Positions 11,210-24,013 of a DNA stretch of 64,000 nucleotides are shown here, piece after piece. Source of the stretch: Dryas octopetala (taxonomy: Eukaryota > Streptophyta > Magnoliopsida > Rosales > Rosaceae); contig OY992832.1 in assembly GCA_963921425.1 (NCBI GenBank), forward strand, positions 930,001-994,000, read 5' to 3'. A program made the translations under genes and the position numbers. Under the pieces are notes generated by a model. It was not told the origin of the DNA. It ran no database searches and was given only the letters and a program-made list of their open reading frames with translations. Position 1 is the first letter of the stretch; the number at the start of each line of letters is the position of its first letter.

Positions 11210-13374
11210 ATGGATGATGATAATAGTCTATGCTATGACGAGTTATTGATAACCACATAACTGCTGCCTCTTCAACTGCCGGTAATCATGTACAAGTTAC
11301 TGATCCCGTTGCAGGAAATGTTTGCTTTGCAAGTGCTACGGCAGGATGGTCATTCACATTGCAATCATTTGCTAAGCTATATGTTAAATTCCATCGGATC
11401 CCTTTTGATACAGATAAGTTTGCTTCTCATCTCTGGGGAGATATGTACTATCATCCAGATGCCAGGGCTTTCAGGAGAAAACCCCCTGCCAGCGGAGGAG
11501 AAAGGTCGTTTGTTCAGTTTGTGCTTGAACCCCTGTATAAAATTTATAGCCAGGTGATTGGAGAACATGAAAAGAGTGTGGAGGCAATCTTTCAGAATTC
11601 GGTGTCACCCTTAGGGCCAATGCAGCTTACAAATTGAATGTTAGACATCTGCTGAGGTTGGCTTGTAGCTCAGCTTTTGGCTCTGCCTCAGGCTTCACTG
11701 ATATGTTGGTTCAACATATTCCTTCCCTGAATGACAAAGGTGCAACTAGGAAATTTGATCATATATACACTGGACTAAATAAGGAGTACTCTTTAATTTA
11801 CCAGGCCATGAAAAATTGTGATCCTAATGGCCCTTTGATGGTAAATGTGACTAAATTGTATCCCAAGTCCGACTGCAGTGCGTTTGATGCATTTGGCAGG
11901 GTATATAGTGGCAAGATTCAGACAGGGCAGAGTGTACGTGTGTTGGGAGAAGGCTATTCACCGGAGGAGGACGTGGAGGACATGACAGTCAAAGAAGTGA
12001 CAAAATTATGGCCTTATCAAGCTCGAGATAGGATTCCAGTAGCCGAGGCTGCTGCTGGTACTTGGGTCCTTATTGAAGGTGTGGATACGTCTATAATGAA
12101 ATCTGCCACACTGTGTAATTATGATCATGCTCATGAGGATGCTGCTTACATATTCCGTCCTCTTCAGTTCAATACTATCCCAGTTGTGAAAACGGCAATT
12201 GAGCCTCTAAATCCAAGTGAGTTGCCAAAAATGGTGGAGGGTCTTAGAAAGATCAGCAAGAGTTATCCTCTTGCAATTATTAAAGTTGAGGAGTCTGGGG
12301 AGCACACAATATCTGGTACAGGAGAGCTTTACTTGGATTCCATCATGAAGGACCTTAGAGAGCTCTGTCTCCATTCTCAAATAGAAGTTAAGGTTGCAAA
12401 CCCTTTTGTTTCGTTCTGTGAAACAATGGAGGAATCTTCATCAAGGAAGTGTTTTGCTGAAACGCCCAACAAGAAGAATAAAATAACTATGATTGCAGAG
12501 CCATTGGAAAGAGGACTTGCAGAGGACATTGAGAAGGGTGTTGTAACCATTGAAAATTGGTCAGAGAAGGACATAGGTAATTTCTTCCAGACTAGATATG
12601 AGTGGGATGTTCTTGCTGCAAGGTCCATATGGGCATTTGGCCCTGATAGATCAGAAATATTATAGTAACAAGGGACCTAACATTCTATTAGACGACTCAC
12701 TTTTTAGGCTTGACCGTTTATTAGGGACCTAAGATGTTGCTGAATGCAGTGAAGGATTCCATTGTTCAAGGGTTTCAGTGAGGTGCTCGAGAAGGACCCC
12801 TTTGTGGTGAACCCATCAGAAATGTAAAGTTCAAATAGTTGATGCAAGTATTGCACCTGAGCCACTGCACCGTGGATCTGGTCAGATCATTCCCACAGCG
12901 TGAAGTGTGGCCTATTCATCTTTCTTGATGGCAACCCCACGGCTTATGGAGCCAGTATATTATGTGGAGATACAAACGCCAATTGACTGTATTTCTGCAA
13001 TCAAAGCTGTTCTATCTTGCAGGCGTGGACAACATGTTTTTGTTCCTCAACCTATTGCTGGGACCCCAGCTTCTATCGTTAAGGCATTGTTACCTGTGAT
13101 AGAATCTTTTGGTTTAGAGACGGACTTGAGGTACCATACTGAAGGGCAAGCATTTTGCCTCTCAGTTTTTGATCATTGGGCTATAGTTCGTGGGGATCCT
13201 CTTGACAAGGAGATTGCTTTGCGACCACTTGAACCTGCACCTCATCACCACCTGGCTCGTGAGTTTATGGTCAAGACAAAACGTAGAAAGGGGATGAGTG
13301 ACAATGTGAGGTTCAACAAATTTTTTGATGAGTCCATGATGCTGGAACTGGCTCAGCACTCAGCAGGCATCTGA
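11210..13374 (+). pseudogene. CLO: Truncated U5 snRNP GTPase (Snu114/CLO) pseudogene 1
   Basis: Snu114 (CLO/GFA1 in plants, EFTUD2 in animals) is the EF-2-like GTPase of the U5 snRNP that drives spliceosome activation. The copy keeps a start like the family's (MDDDNSLCYDE), then jumps straight to the part after the G domain (TAASSTAG, then GNVCFASATAGWSFTLQSFA). The acidic N-terminus and all GTP-binding motifs G1-G5 are absent, roughly 300 codons. The rest is well kept: [20 protein letters not shown] (domain II), [20 protein letters not shown] (domain III), [20 protein letters not shown] (domain IV) and [20 protein letters not shown] (domain V). Lesions seen are a frame mismatch after the N-terminal fusion, a 1-base loss near 11590 relative to copy 2, a stop at 12663, and further frame breaks between 12700 and 12900. 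The longest open piece is 11634-12665, then 12907-13374. Almost certainly not a functional spliceosome subunit. Confidence 0.85.
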
Positions 13375-13379
13375 TCGAT

Positions 13380-13791
13380 CTTCATCAACACAGATGGAAT
13401 GCTATGGTACTCCTGGCTTTACATGATCCAGTGTCTTCTTTGAACAGAAGCAGTTGGTTTTGTTGTCTCCTTTATAACCCAAAACAAATGTATATTTATG
13501 AAATTTATTTTTGTTTTTTATTGAATTATCTAATTAATTTCCTCTCACTGAAGGTCAACTTTGGATCCTTCTTGCATCACTGGAAACGTGAACATAATAG
13601 GATAAAGAAGAATAATTATTTTTATTATTTCCAGAATAATTATTTTTATTGAGACATCTTAAACGAAATTATTATACATTCATTACTACATATTAAATTA
13701 AGGACTACCAGATTGTTTGGGGTCCTTGATGATCAAACACACATAAAGTTCTGATATTCAGAAGTATTGAATTATAATTGTAAGCAAGCAC
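13380..13791. other. Spacer between Snu114 copy 1 and receptor kinase A
   Basis: This is 3' flanking sequence of both convergent genes, repeated almost unchanged at 24019-24428 and 29100-29509. It contains AT-rich near-palindromic AATAATTATTTTTATTATT at about 13610-13650 and no gene. Confidence 0.5.
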
Positions 13792-15910
13792 TTAGAGTAT
13801 TGAGCTTATGAAAGAGGATGGGTCAGGTGGAACTGAGACTTCAACACTTCCTTCAAGCATCTGTGTCACTTTCATCATGGTGGGTCTCAATGATGGATCC
13901 TCCTGAATGCACCAGATTGCAATCATCACATACTTCTCCATCTTCTTCATGTCTTCCATTGTCTCATCATTGTTCTCCAAAAGCAGGTGCAGTTTCTTTT
14001 GCTTATAGCAATCATAAGCCCAATCAGCTAGTATCATTTGATTCTCATCCTCTATATTTGCTTCAAAATTCTTCCTGCAACATATAATCTCTAATAACAA
14101 AATGCCATAGCTGTAAACATCCACCTTCACTGTGATGGGCAAGTTTTTGAACCATTCAGGTGCCACGTACCCTTTTGTTCCCCTAATTCCAGTAGTTGTT
14201 CGAGTCTGGTCTAATTTCAAAAGCTTGGCTAATTAATCCGAAGTCAGAAATTCTAGCTGTGAAAGAATCATCAAGAAGAATGTTTTGGGGCTTAATGTCA
14301 CAGTGTACAATTTGGCTGCTGCACTCCTCATGCAAATACAAGAGCCCTCTTGCAGTTCCCAATGCAATTTGCCTTCTTTGGTACCATTTTGGCCTTGACT
14401 CTCCAAAGAGGAAGCTTGCTAGAGAGCCATTTCTCATAATCTCATATACAAGAAGCCGGTTCTGCCCTTCGTTACAGAATCCAAGTAGTTGGACTAAATT
14501 TCTGTGATTTGTTCTGCCAATTGCGCTCACTTCGGCTTTGAATTCCAAGTCATCTTCTCTAACCTTACCATCTAAACTTTTGACAGCAACACATTTCCCA
14601 TTATCAGATGCTAAAACTCCTTTAAAAACTGTTGCAGAAGCACCACGACCCAGTTCTTCCTTGAATTCATTGGTAGCTTCTTTCAGCTCCTCATATGTGA
14701 AATACTTGATATTCATGCCTAGCATGGCTTGGTGAGGTTGAACCACCAAAGCTTTTCTAGAATAGATGCGAGAAACAACCAAATAGGTTACCAATGGTAA
14801 TAGGAAATTCAAAACCCCCAAGCAACTCAGGAGCACCGATCCAACAATGATGAGAGTTGAATTATCTTTGTTTTTTGTATTTGTACTTGGAGGTCTCAAA
14901 GTGGAATTGCCTTTCCTTATTTTGATAAGAGCTTTTCCAGTAATACTGGGATCAATCATCCCATTGGAAAAAGGGAGTCCCTTCTTATAACACTGTCCGG
15001 TGTTGAAAATGGCAACAGCACAAAAACAATCATCTAAGCAACTCTGTCTGCACCAATCCTCAGCTACCCCCTGAAAATGCTCATAATCCAAGAAAGGCAT
15101 ATTCGTGTACTGCATCTCTTGTAAATCGAAATCATCTGTCTCTTGTGAGGCTTCGTCACAGCTTTGCGAAACAAAATTCTGCTTGCATCCTTTGAACACA
15201 TCTTTTGGATCAACAAAGGTGTACCCATTTGGGCACTGGCAAGTTGGTCCTTGGTCATCAAGTGTACACAAGCTGTTGAACCCACATGCACCACCACCAC
15301 CTGAGCTCTCCACAACTGACAAGCAGATATTTGGAGGTATGAAGGAGTCAGTACTGGACCAAGCCATGGGCCACCTTCCGATACTTGAGCCGGTGCTCTT
15401 GGGGTAAACATAATGCCTCAAAACTCCATTATACTCCAGAGTTGCTCTCTGGTAGAAATCTTGCGTTGAAAATGTATTGTTTGATATCATACTAAGTATG
15501 CTTCCGTTCCTGGATGTAAGGTAAATAGGGCCAGACTGGTTGAAGATGACCTGAAAGCCAACCTCTGTATTTTTGGCTGACCAATAAGCAGAGTTGGCAG
15601 ATTCTTGTGGGAAATTTGTTGTGTAAAGCGAGAGATTTCCATCAGATTGAAGTATAAACATGAATCTGCCTCTTGAGTAATTTGTCGCCGTATAGTGAGC
15701 AAAGAGTATGCTGTTTTGCTTTAGAGTCTGTGTGGGTAGGATTGTATCTGTTGGTTCATCAAAACTCTCCCACAAAATGGTTGAATTTGTATTGGCCAGC
15801 ACAAAATTTCCTGTGTCAAGCATGGCTGCATGGGAAACTGCAGTACTATCAGCAGACCATATTTGCTTGCCTGTTGCAATATCAATTAGCCTTAACTTAG
15901 ATCTTCAATA
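13792..15910 (-). pseudogene. G-type lectin S-receptor-like kinase A, broken
   Basis: This belongs to the plant LECRK/RLK1 group (lectin-EGF-PAN ectodomain, membrane span, Ser/Thr kinase). It is close to copy C along its whole length. Two lesions stand out. The 5' end is gone: coding similarity runs up to about 15900 and then jumps into the sequence that lies upstream of the start codon in copy C, so the signal peptide and first half of the B-lectin domain are missing. A 4-base insertion near 14230 (GCTAATTAATCCG against GCTAATCCG) breaks the kinase frame just after the DFG motif. The two open pieces are 14183-15823 (lectin remainder, EGF GACGFNSLC, PAN, membrane span, kinase N-lobe, HCDIKPQNILL) and 13792-14220 (APEWF to C-terminus). 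Confidence 0.85.
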
Positions 15911-17126
15911 AATAGATTAAAGACCAATCAATTAAACTGTATTGATTGCCTTATGTGAATGTGTATTAATGCATCGTTCTCAGCCTCTGACTGAAGCTTT
16001 TTTACTTTTCAATTTTCATCCTCTTGGGGAAGCCAACACCGGGTCAACAATAATATTGAGCTTGACTTCATCAATGACGAAATAAATAAATAAATAAAGG
16101 TTCCATGATAGATTTAGAGTTTGAGCTTTGGCACCTTGGACTATGGTTGCACGTCTTTTTCAAGGTTTTATTTGCTTGGGGGGGTCAGGTACAGAGGTAC
16201 TGCAAGTCTTTTTCACTTTTCAGCGTTTATATACAGGGCATAACTTGGAAACTGGCTTCGTCGTTTTCAGTGTTTATACACAGGGCATTACTTGGAAACT
16301 CCCTTCTTTGATTCCTTCAACCATTCATTCCTGTTTATTGCTTACGCGGCACGGCATGGTTTGAGTCTTTGACTCAGGTTTATTATTTAAAAAGTGATAA
16401 ATTACTCAAATTTTTAGCTCATGCCTGGATAAAAGGTCAAGCCACTTAAACTTTTTAAATGAAAATCAATGATTCTTTGGATTAATTTATGCATTATGTA
16501 AAGCGTGGAAAGCTCACATGAGTAGTAACTAGTAAGACTGTGTGGTTTTAGAGCAAGTGGCTTTGTTATCAACCCTCACTCAATTCACCCTAGCCACAAC
16601 AAATTTTTTTAAAAAGATAAAAAATCACATTACTTAACAGTGATCACTCCTTTAATTTTTCAAAAACACCATTATATAACAAAAAATAAAATAATTCATA
16701 CAATATAAACACTCGTATTCAGTTAATTTTGTACGTTATAAAAGTTACTAAACATGTTATGGGTTCACAATATTGAAGATGTTTAAATTTGAATATATTA
16801 TTTTCTAAATTAAAAAGAAATGAATCGACAAAAAATTATTAAATATCTGATAAAATAATATTTTTTCATCAAACGATATATAGAAAAATGATGATGTAAA
16901 TTTAGGACCTTATAAGTAAATATTTTTAACCATTAAAATTACAAGCTCACCCAATAAAAAGAATTATTAATCAAATTTCAAAATTTGTAAGAAAAAAAAA
17001 ACGAACACTTAGAAAGTTAGAAGTATCAACTGAAAAATTGAAATTTATGCCAAAAAAACTCAAAAATTGAAAAGGTGTAAAAAAGCCGCCTTAAGAATGC
17101 AATCTTATTGGCTAATTTTCAGAGCA
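15911..17126. other. Spacer between receptor kinase A and histone H3
   Basis: No gene. The left part (15960-16370) is former upstream sequence of kinase A, with two tandem copies of a motif containing GGCATAACTTGGAAACT / GGCATTACTTGGAAACT. The rest is AT-rich and is repeated at 27520-29020. It contains the empty site (16930-16940, CCATTAAAATTACAAG) for the hAT element found at 28106 in the other copy. Confidence 0.6.
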
Positions 17127-17134
17127 CGCGGATC
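17127..17134 (+). promoter_or_regulatory. Histone octamer motif CGCGGATC
   Basis: CGCGGATC is the conserved plant histone promoter octamer linked to S-phase and meristem expression. It lies about 220 bp upstream of the H3 start codon. An inverted CCAAT (ATTGG) lies 20 bp before it. Confidence 0.8.
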
Positions 17135-17246
17135 ACAATCCATGATGCTCTACAATAATGAATCTGCACCGTTGATGACAACGATAATAAACGCTCCATA
17201 CTCACCCCACTAAAATTTCGAACTTCCCGCTTCTCCACACTCGCTC

Positions 17247-17254
17247 TATAAATA
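17247..17254 (+). promoter_or_regulatory. TATA box of the H3 gene
   Basis: TATAAATA sits about 97 bp before the ATG. That is consistent with a start near 17280 and a short leader. Confidence 0.7.
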
Positions 17255-17347
17255 AAACCCACCAAAATCCCCAATTCACAATTCCACATTACTTTCTTTC
17301 ACTTTCCCTGGAAACAAACACCCAAACCCTCAACTATTCACATCTGA

Positions 17348-17761
<414 letters not shown>

Positions 17762-18407
17762 AATCCCCAAATCCACTGATTTGGTATCAACTCCATGTAC
17801 TACATTTGTGCTCTGTGATGGGTTTTGGAAATGGAAATATAAAGTTGAAATCTTAAAACTTGTTTGTTTAATCTTTTTTGGTTTAAATTTTGTACTCTGT
17901 GTCTGTTAATATTATGCTTATTTCAGTCCATTGTGCGATACATTTCATCCTTTTAGTTTTACTGCATTTGCCAGTATTGTGCAACCATCTAGACAGGACC
18001 TAATTAACACAGATGGTCTCTTAGTCAGCATGCTTGATGTTGACTTAGATGGCTGAAATATTATGATTTCAATCTTTGGCAATCTCACCTTAATTTGGGT
18101 TGGAATGGGTCTCAATACTTTGGAGATGAACCGAATTGATGTAACCTTCTGAACGGGGGAAAGAAAAGTCTCAAGTCGTTTGTACTTTGCATGAGTGGCC
18201 TTCCTTAATTGCTTATAAACCTTTCTTTTTAGGGTGGTTCAATTGAAAATAAAGAATATTTGCTGCAATGTCTGCGTTTACATAGAGGAAAATTGATACA
18301 TTCTTAATCATGATTATTATTCATTCATTAGTATACACTAAGGAAGATATCTGACTTACCAAGTTTATTGTTTTCAGTTCTTGATAATCAAACTTGCATA
18401 CAAGGAC
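17762..18407. other. H3 3' flank and receptor kinase B 3' flank
   Basis: The first ~250 bases are the H3 3' UTR and downstream sequence, similar to 33130-33370. From about 18010 onward the sequence (GTCAGCATGCTTGATGTTGA) recurs at 46866 in front of kinase copy E. No gene. Confidence 0.6.
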
Positions 18408-20528
18408 TTAAAATATTGAACTTATAAATGATGATGGATTGGGTGGAACTGAGACTTCAACAGTTCCTTCAAGCATCTGTGTCACTTTCTTTATCGTTGG
18501 TCTGAGTGACGGATCCTCCTGAATGCACCACATTGCGATCATCACGTACTTCTCCATCCTCTGAATATCATCTAGTGCCTCATCATCATTCTCCAATAGC
18601 AGGTGCAGTTCCCTTCGGATATAGCAGTCATACGCCCAATCAGCTAGTACCATTTGATCTTCATCCTCTGCCTGTTCAAAATTCTTCCTGCAGCAGATGA
18701 TCTCTAATAACAAAATGCCATAGCTATAAACATCCACCTTCACTGTGATGGGCAAGTTTTTGAACCATTCAGGAGCCACATATCCTCTTGTTCCCCTGAT
18801 TCCAGTAGTAGTTCGAGTCTGGTCCGTTCTCAAAAGCTTGGCTAATCCAAAGTCGGAAATTCTTGCTGTGAAAGAGTCATCAAGAAGAATGTTTTGAGGC
18901 TTAATGTCACAATGTATGATTTGGCTGTTGCACTCTTCATGCAAATACAAGAGCCCTCTTGCAATTCCTAAGGCAATTTGGCTTCTTCGGTACCAGTTTG
19001 GCCTTGACTCTCCAAAAAGGAAGTTTGCTAGAGAGTCGTTGCTCATAAACTCATATACAAGAAGCCGGTGTTGCCCATCATTACAAAATCCTAGTAGTTG
19101 GACTAGATTTCTGTGGTTTGTTCTGCCAATTGCGCTCATTTCAGCTTTGAATTCCAAATCACCTTCTTTAATTGCATTTACTAATCTTTTAACAGCCACA
19201 CATTTTCCATTATCAGATGCTAAAACTCCTTTGAAAACTGTTGCAAAAGCACCACGGCCTAGTTCTTCCTTGAATCCATTGGTAGCTTCTTCTAGCTGCA
19301 CATAAGTGAAATATTTCAAATTTGTATCTGGCATGACTTGGTAAGGTTGAGGCACCCTTGCTTTTCTATAATAAATGCGTGAAACAACCAAATAGGTAAT
19401 TAGCAGTAAGAGGAAATTCAGAAACCCCGAGCTACTGAGGAGCACTGATCCGATGAGTATCAGAGTTGAATTGTTTTTCCTTGAATTTGTGCTTGCAGGT
19501 TTCAAAGTAGAATTGCCTTTCCTTATTTTGATCAGAGCTTTTCCACCAACACTGGGATCAATCCTCCCATTCGAAAGAGGGATTCTCTTCTTCCAACACT
19601 CACCGCCTCTGAAAATGGCAACGGCACAGAAACAATCACTCAGGCAAGTTTGCCTGCACCAATCCTCACTTACCGACTGAAAATGCTCATAATCAGAGTC
19701 AGGCCAATCTGTGTTTGACATCTCTTGAAAATCAAAAAGATCCGTCTCGGGTGAGGCTTCATCACAACTTTGTGAAATGAAGGTCTGTTTGCATCCTTTG
19801 AGCTCATCATTTGGATCAATAAAGGTGTAACCATTTGGGCACTGGCAAATGGGTCCTTCATCATGTCTACAAAGGCTGTTGAACCCACATGCACCACCGC
19901 CTGTATCTTGCCTAATGCTCATGCAAAGATCTGAAGGTGTGACGGAGACAGTAGACCAAGCCATGGGCCACCTTCCAATACTTGAGCCGGTGCTCTTGGG
20001 GTAAACATAATGCCTCAAAACTCCATCATACTCCAGAGTTGCTCTCTGGTAGAAATCTTGCATTGAAAGTGTATTGTTTGACACCATTTCAAGAATGGTT
20101 CCGTTCCTGGCTGTAAGGTAAATAGGGCCAGACTGGTTGAAGATGACCTGAAAGCCAAGTAGCCAACCTCTGTATTTTTGGCTGGCCAATAAGCAGAATT
20201 GGCAGATTCTTGTGGGAAATTTGTTGTGTAAAGCAAGGGATTTCCATCAGATGGCAGTGTAAACATGAATCTACCTTTTGAGTAATTTGTCGCTGTATAG
20301 TGAGCAAAGAGTATGCTGTTTTGCTTTAGAGTCTATGTGGGTACGATTGTATCTGTTGGTTCATCAAAACTCTCCCACAAAATGGTTGAATTTGTATTGG
20401 CCAGCACAAAATTTCCTGTGTCAAGAATGGCAGCATGGGAAACTGCAGTAGTAGCAGCAGTACTATCAGCAGACCATATTTGCTTGCCTGTTGCACTATC
20501 AATTAGCCTTAACTTAGATCTTCAATAA
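18408..20528 (-). pseudogene. G-type lectin S-receptor-like kinase B, broken
   Basis: The main open piece (20189-18408) covers the end of the lectin region, S-locus glycoprotein-like and EGF region (GACGFNSLC), PAN cysteines (DWCRQTCLSDCFCAVAIF), membrane span, and a full kinase with GRGAFATVFKG, AVKRL, HCDIKPQNILL, ISDFGLAKLL and VAPEWF. Upstream the frame is broken by an 8-base insertion at about 20155 (AAGTAGCC relative to copy A). The gene then ends abruptly near 20520 at the same deletion junction as copy A, so no signal peptide or natural start codon remains. The kinase is as intact as in C and D, so the loss is recent or the kinase half is maintained by gene conversion. A kinase-only product from an internal Met is possible but unsupported. 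Confidence 0.82.
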
Positions 20529-20946
20529 ATAGATTAAAGACCAATCAATTAAACTGTATTGATTGACTTATGTGAATGTGTATTAATGCATGGTTCTCAG
20601 CCTCTGACTGAAGCTTTTTTACTTTTCAATTTTCATCCTCTAGGTCTAGGGGAAGCCACGACCGGGATTATGGTTGCAAGTCTTTTCCAAGGTTTCATTG
20701 CGGGGGGGTCGGGTCAGGTCTGCAAGTCGTGTTCTGTGTATATATAGAGGACATTACTTGGAAACTCGCTTAATGGTGGGGTCCGCGTGTGCCACGTCAG
20801 CACCACGTAAGTATTTAACGGTCTTCCTAACGATCAGACTAACGGAGTTATTCAATTGACAAAAAAGTTGATGTACTCTAATGAAAGTTTTTAAATCTAC
20901 CCAACTAATAAGTGATGTATAATTGAGATATATATATGTAATTAAC
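20529..20946. other. Spacer at the junction between duplication copies
   Basis: The left part is former kinase upstream sequence (as at 26940-27150). From about 20770 to 20945 there is sequence not present in copy 1, containing GTGCCACGTCAGCACCACGT, which looks like the end of another dispersed element. No gene. Confidence 0.45.
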
Positions 20947-21849
20947 CCATAAAAGAATATACCAACACGTGTCTAGTTATAAACAATTGATGTCTTTCTC
21001 TCTCGTCCACGATTCCACTTCTCCTTTCTCTCTCTTCTGAAACCAAAACACTGTTTGAGTGCCGTTGATGTAAACTCCAGAACCCTCCTAAGTTATTTGT
21101 GCAAAAGCATGGGCCTAATGCAATCTCATCTCCATTACTTTGTATTGACAAAAAAGAAATCCCCATTACTGTTTCAAAACCAAAAAAAAACTGCCTAGAT
21201 TTAGACCAAACCGCCACCGTCCTACGACTTCGGCGGAACAGCCGCCGCCGCCGCTCTGTTCGTCTCCTGTAAGCCCTGAAAAATTTCAAATTTGAAAGCT
21301 CGTTAATTTCTCAAAACCTTTCAATTTGAATTATATTTTCTCAAAAAAAATCGATTAAAAGTCGTGATTTTTCAGGCATGGGAGCGGCGTAGAGTGGGGT
21401 GGCGTCGACCCGAATGCGAAGTTTGTTTTCTATTTCCTGTTAACAAATAGCAAGCAAGCGGCGGAGTAATCAGTTTACAAGTAAGTTTAGTTTAGTTTAC
21501 GAAATCTGAGTGAAAATTGAAAAGCTTCTGTAAACTAAAACTAGTTTACACTAGGATTGGGAATACTAATAATAGCCCACTAGGAAGTTGTTTCGGTGTT
21601 GAAGTTGGTTTGCTTTACTTCCTAGGATTTCTAATACTAATGTAACACCCTATTATAAGAATAAGACTCCTGTCGTATTATAATATTGTCTCTCTATTTG
21701 CCCTTTCTTAATTTTCCATACAAGTTAGAAAAAGTTTTCAGATTTTATTGAATTGGTGGTAGACCTCTGCCTTTGGCACTTTGCTTTGCCTGCTTCAAAT
21801 TCAAATCCACTTACAGCAGATCTTTTTTTTTTTTTTTTTATTTGTTAAA

Positions 21850-24013
21850 ATGGATGATGATAATAGTCTATGCTATGACGAGTTATTGATAACCACATAA
21901 CTGCTGCCTCTTCAACTGCCGGTAATCATGTACAAGTTACTGATCCCGTTGCAGGAAATGTTTGCTTTGCAAGTGCTACGGCAGGATGGTCATTCACATT
22001 GCAATCATTTGCTAAGCTATATGTTAAATTCCATCGGATCCCTTTTGATACAGATAAGTTTGCTTCTCATCTCTGGGGAGATATGTACTATCATCCGGAT
22101 GCCAGGGCTTTCGGGAGAAAAACCCCTGCCAGTGGAGGAGAAAGGTCGTTTGTTCAGTTTGTGCTTGAACCCCTGTATAAAATTTATAGCCAGGTGATTG
22201 GAGAACATGAAAAGAGTGTGGAGGCAACTCTTTCAGAATTCGGTGTCACCCTTAGGGCCAATGCAGCTTACAAATTGAATGTTAGACATCTGCTGAGGTA
22301 GGCTTCTAGCTCAGCTTTTGGCTCTGCCTCAGGCTTCACTGATATGTTGGTTCAACATATTCCTTCCCTGAATGACAGAGGTGCAACTAGGAAAGTTGAT
22401 CATATATACACTGGACTAAATAAGGAGTACTCTTTAATTTACAAGGCCATGAAAAATTGTGATCCTAATGGCCCTTTGATGGTAAATGTGACTAAATTGT
22501 ATCCCAAGTCCGACTGCAGTGCGTTTGATGCATTTGGCTGGGTATATAGTGGCAAGATTCAGACAGGGCAGAGTGTACGTGTGTTGGGAGAAGGCTATTC
22601 ACCGGAGGAGGGCGAGGAGGACATGACAGTCAAAGAAGTGACAAAATTATGGCTTTATCAAGCTCGAGATAGGATTCCAGTAGCTGAGGCTGCTGCTGGT
22701 ACTTGGGTCCTTATTGAAGGTGTGGATACGTCTATAATGAAATCTGCCACACTGTGTAATTATGATCATGCTCATGAGGATGCTGCTTACATATTCCGTC
22801 CTCTTCAGTTCAATACTATCCCAGTTGTGAAAATGGCAATTGAGCCTCTAAATCCAAGTGAGTTGCCAAAAATGGTGGAGGGTCTTAGAAAGATCAGCAA
22901 GAGTTATCCTCTTGCAATCATTAAAGTTGAGGAGTCTGGGGAGCACACAATATCTGGTACAGGAGAGCTTTACTTGGATTCCATCATGAAGGACCTTAGA
23001 GAGCTCTATCTCCATTCGCAAATAGAAGTTAAGGTTGCAAACCCTTTTGTTTCGTTCTGTGAAACAATGGAGGAATCTTCATCAAGGAAGTGTTTTGCTG
23101 AAACGCCCAACAAGAAGAATAAAATAACTATGATTGCAGAGCCATTGGAAAGAGGACTTGCAGAGGACATTGAGAAGGGTGTTGTAACCATTGAAAATTG
23201 GTCAGAGAAGGACATAGGTAATTTCTTCCAGACTAGATATGAGTGGGATGTTCTTGTTGCACAGTCCATATGGGCATTTGGCCCTAATGATCATAAATAT
23301 TATAGTAACAAGGGACCTAACATTCTATTAGACAACTCACTTTTTAGGCTTGACCTTTTATTAGGGACCTAAGATGTTGCTGAATGCAGTGAAGGATTCC
23401 ATTGTTCAAGGGTTTCAGTGAGGTGCTCGAGAAGGACCCCTTTGTGGTGAGCCCATGAGAAATGTTAAGTTCAAAATAGTTGATGCAAGTATTGCACCTG
23501 AGCCACTGCACCGTGGATCTGGTCATCATTCCCACAGCGTGAAGTGTGGCCTATTCATCTTTCTTGATGGCAACCCCACGGCTTATGGAGCCAGTATATT
23601 ATGTGGAGATACAAACGCCAATTGACTGTATTTCTGCAATCAAAGCTGTTCTATCTTGCAGGTGTGGACAACATGTTTTTGTTCCTCAACCTATTGCTGG
23701 GACCCCAGCTTCTATCGTTAAGGCATTTTTACCTGTGATAGAATCTTTTGGTTTAGAGACGGACTTGAGGTACCATACTGAAGGGCAAGCATTTTGCCTC
23801 TCAGTTTTTGATCATTGGGCTATAGTTCCTGGGGATCCTCTTGACAAGGGGATTGTTTTGCGACCACTTGAACCTCCACCTCATCACCACCTGGCTCGTG
23901 AGTTTATGGTCAAGACAAGACGTAGAAAGGGGATGAGTGACAATGTGAGGTTCAACAAATTTTTTGATGAGTCCATGATGCTGGAACTGGCTCAGCACTC
24001 GGCAGGTATCTGA
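21850..24013 (+). pseudogene. CLO: Truncated U5 snRNP GTPase (Snu114/CLO) pseudogene 2
   Basis: It has the same architecture as copy 1: start MDDDNSLCYDE, no GTP-binding domain, then domains II-V in several frames. The G-domain deletion is identical to copy 1, so it predates the duplication. The later damage differs. Here the frame around 22230 is kept ([11 protein letters not shown]), but a TAG stop lies at about 22299 where copy 1 has TTG. The segment at 23280-23370 stays open longer (GPNILLD) than in copy 1. Open pieces are 21999-22301, 22344-23372 and 23546-24013. Independent decay of the two copies indicates no selection for the full frame. The long conserved stretch of domains II-IV would still be a cross-mapping hazard for the true gene elsewhere in the genome. 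Confidence 0.85.

Larger units (their letters stand above)
10279..17160. repeat. Segmental duplication, copy 1 (Snu114 pseudogene + receptor kinase A)
   Basis: Nearly the whole interval is repeated in the same orientation at 20947-29027. The match starts at AAAGAATATACCAACACGTG (about 10282 and 20952). It runs through the truncated U5 GTPase copy, the receptor kinase and its upstream spacer, and ends at the histone promoter sequence GATGCTCTACAATAATG (17144-17160 and 29011-29027). By eye the copies differ by scattered substitutions and small indels. Copy 2 also holds a 700-bp hAT element and the ~356-bp 5' gene segment that kinase A has lost. Confidence 0.9.

Noticed and set aside
10279-13374. 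Processed retrocopy of Snu114
   Set aside because: A 5' UTR intron-like segment is retained, there is no poly-A tail at the 3' end, and the similarity extends through flanking spacer. It is a DNA-level duplication.
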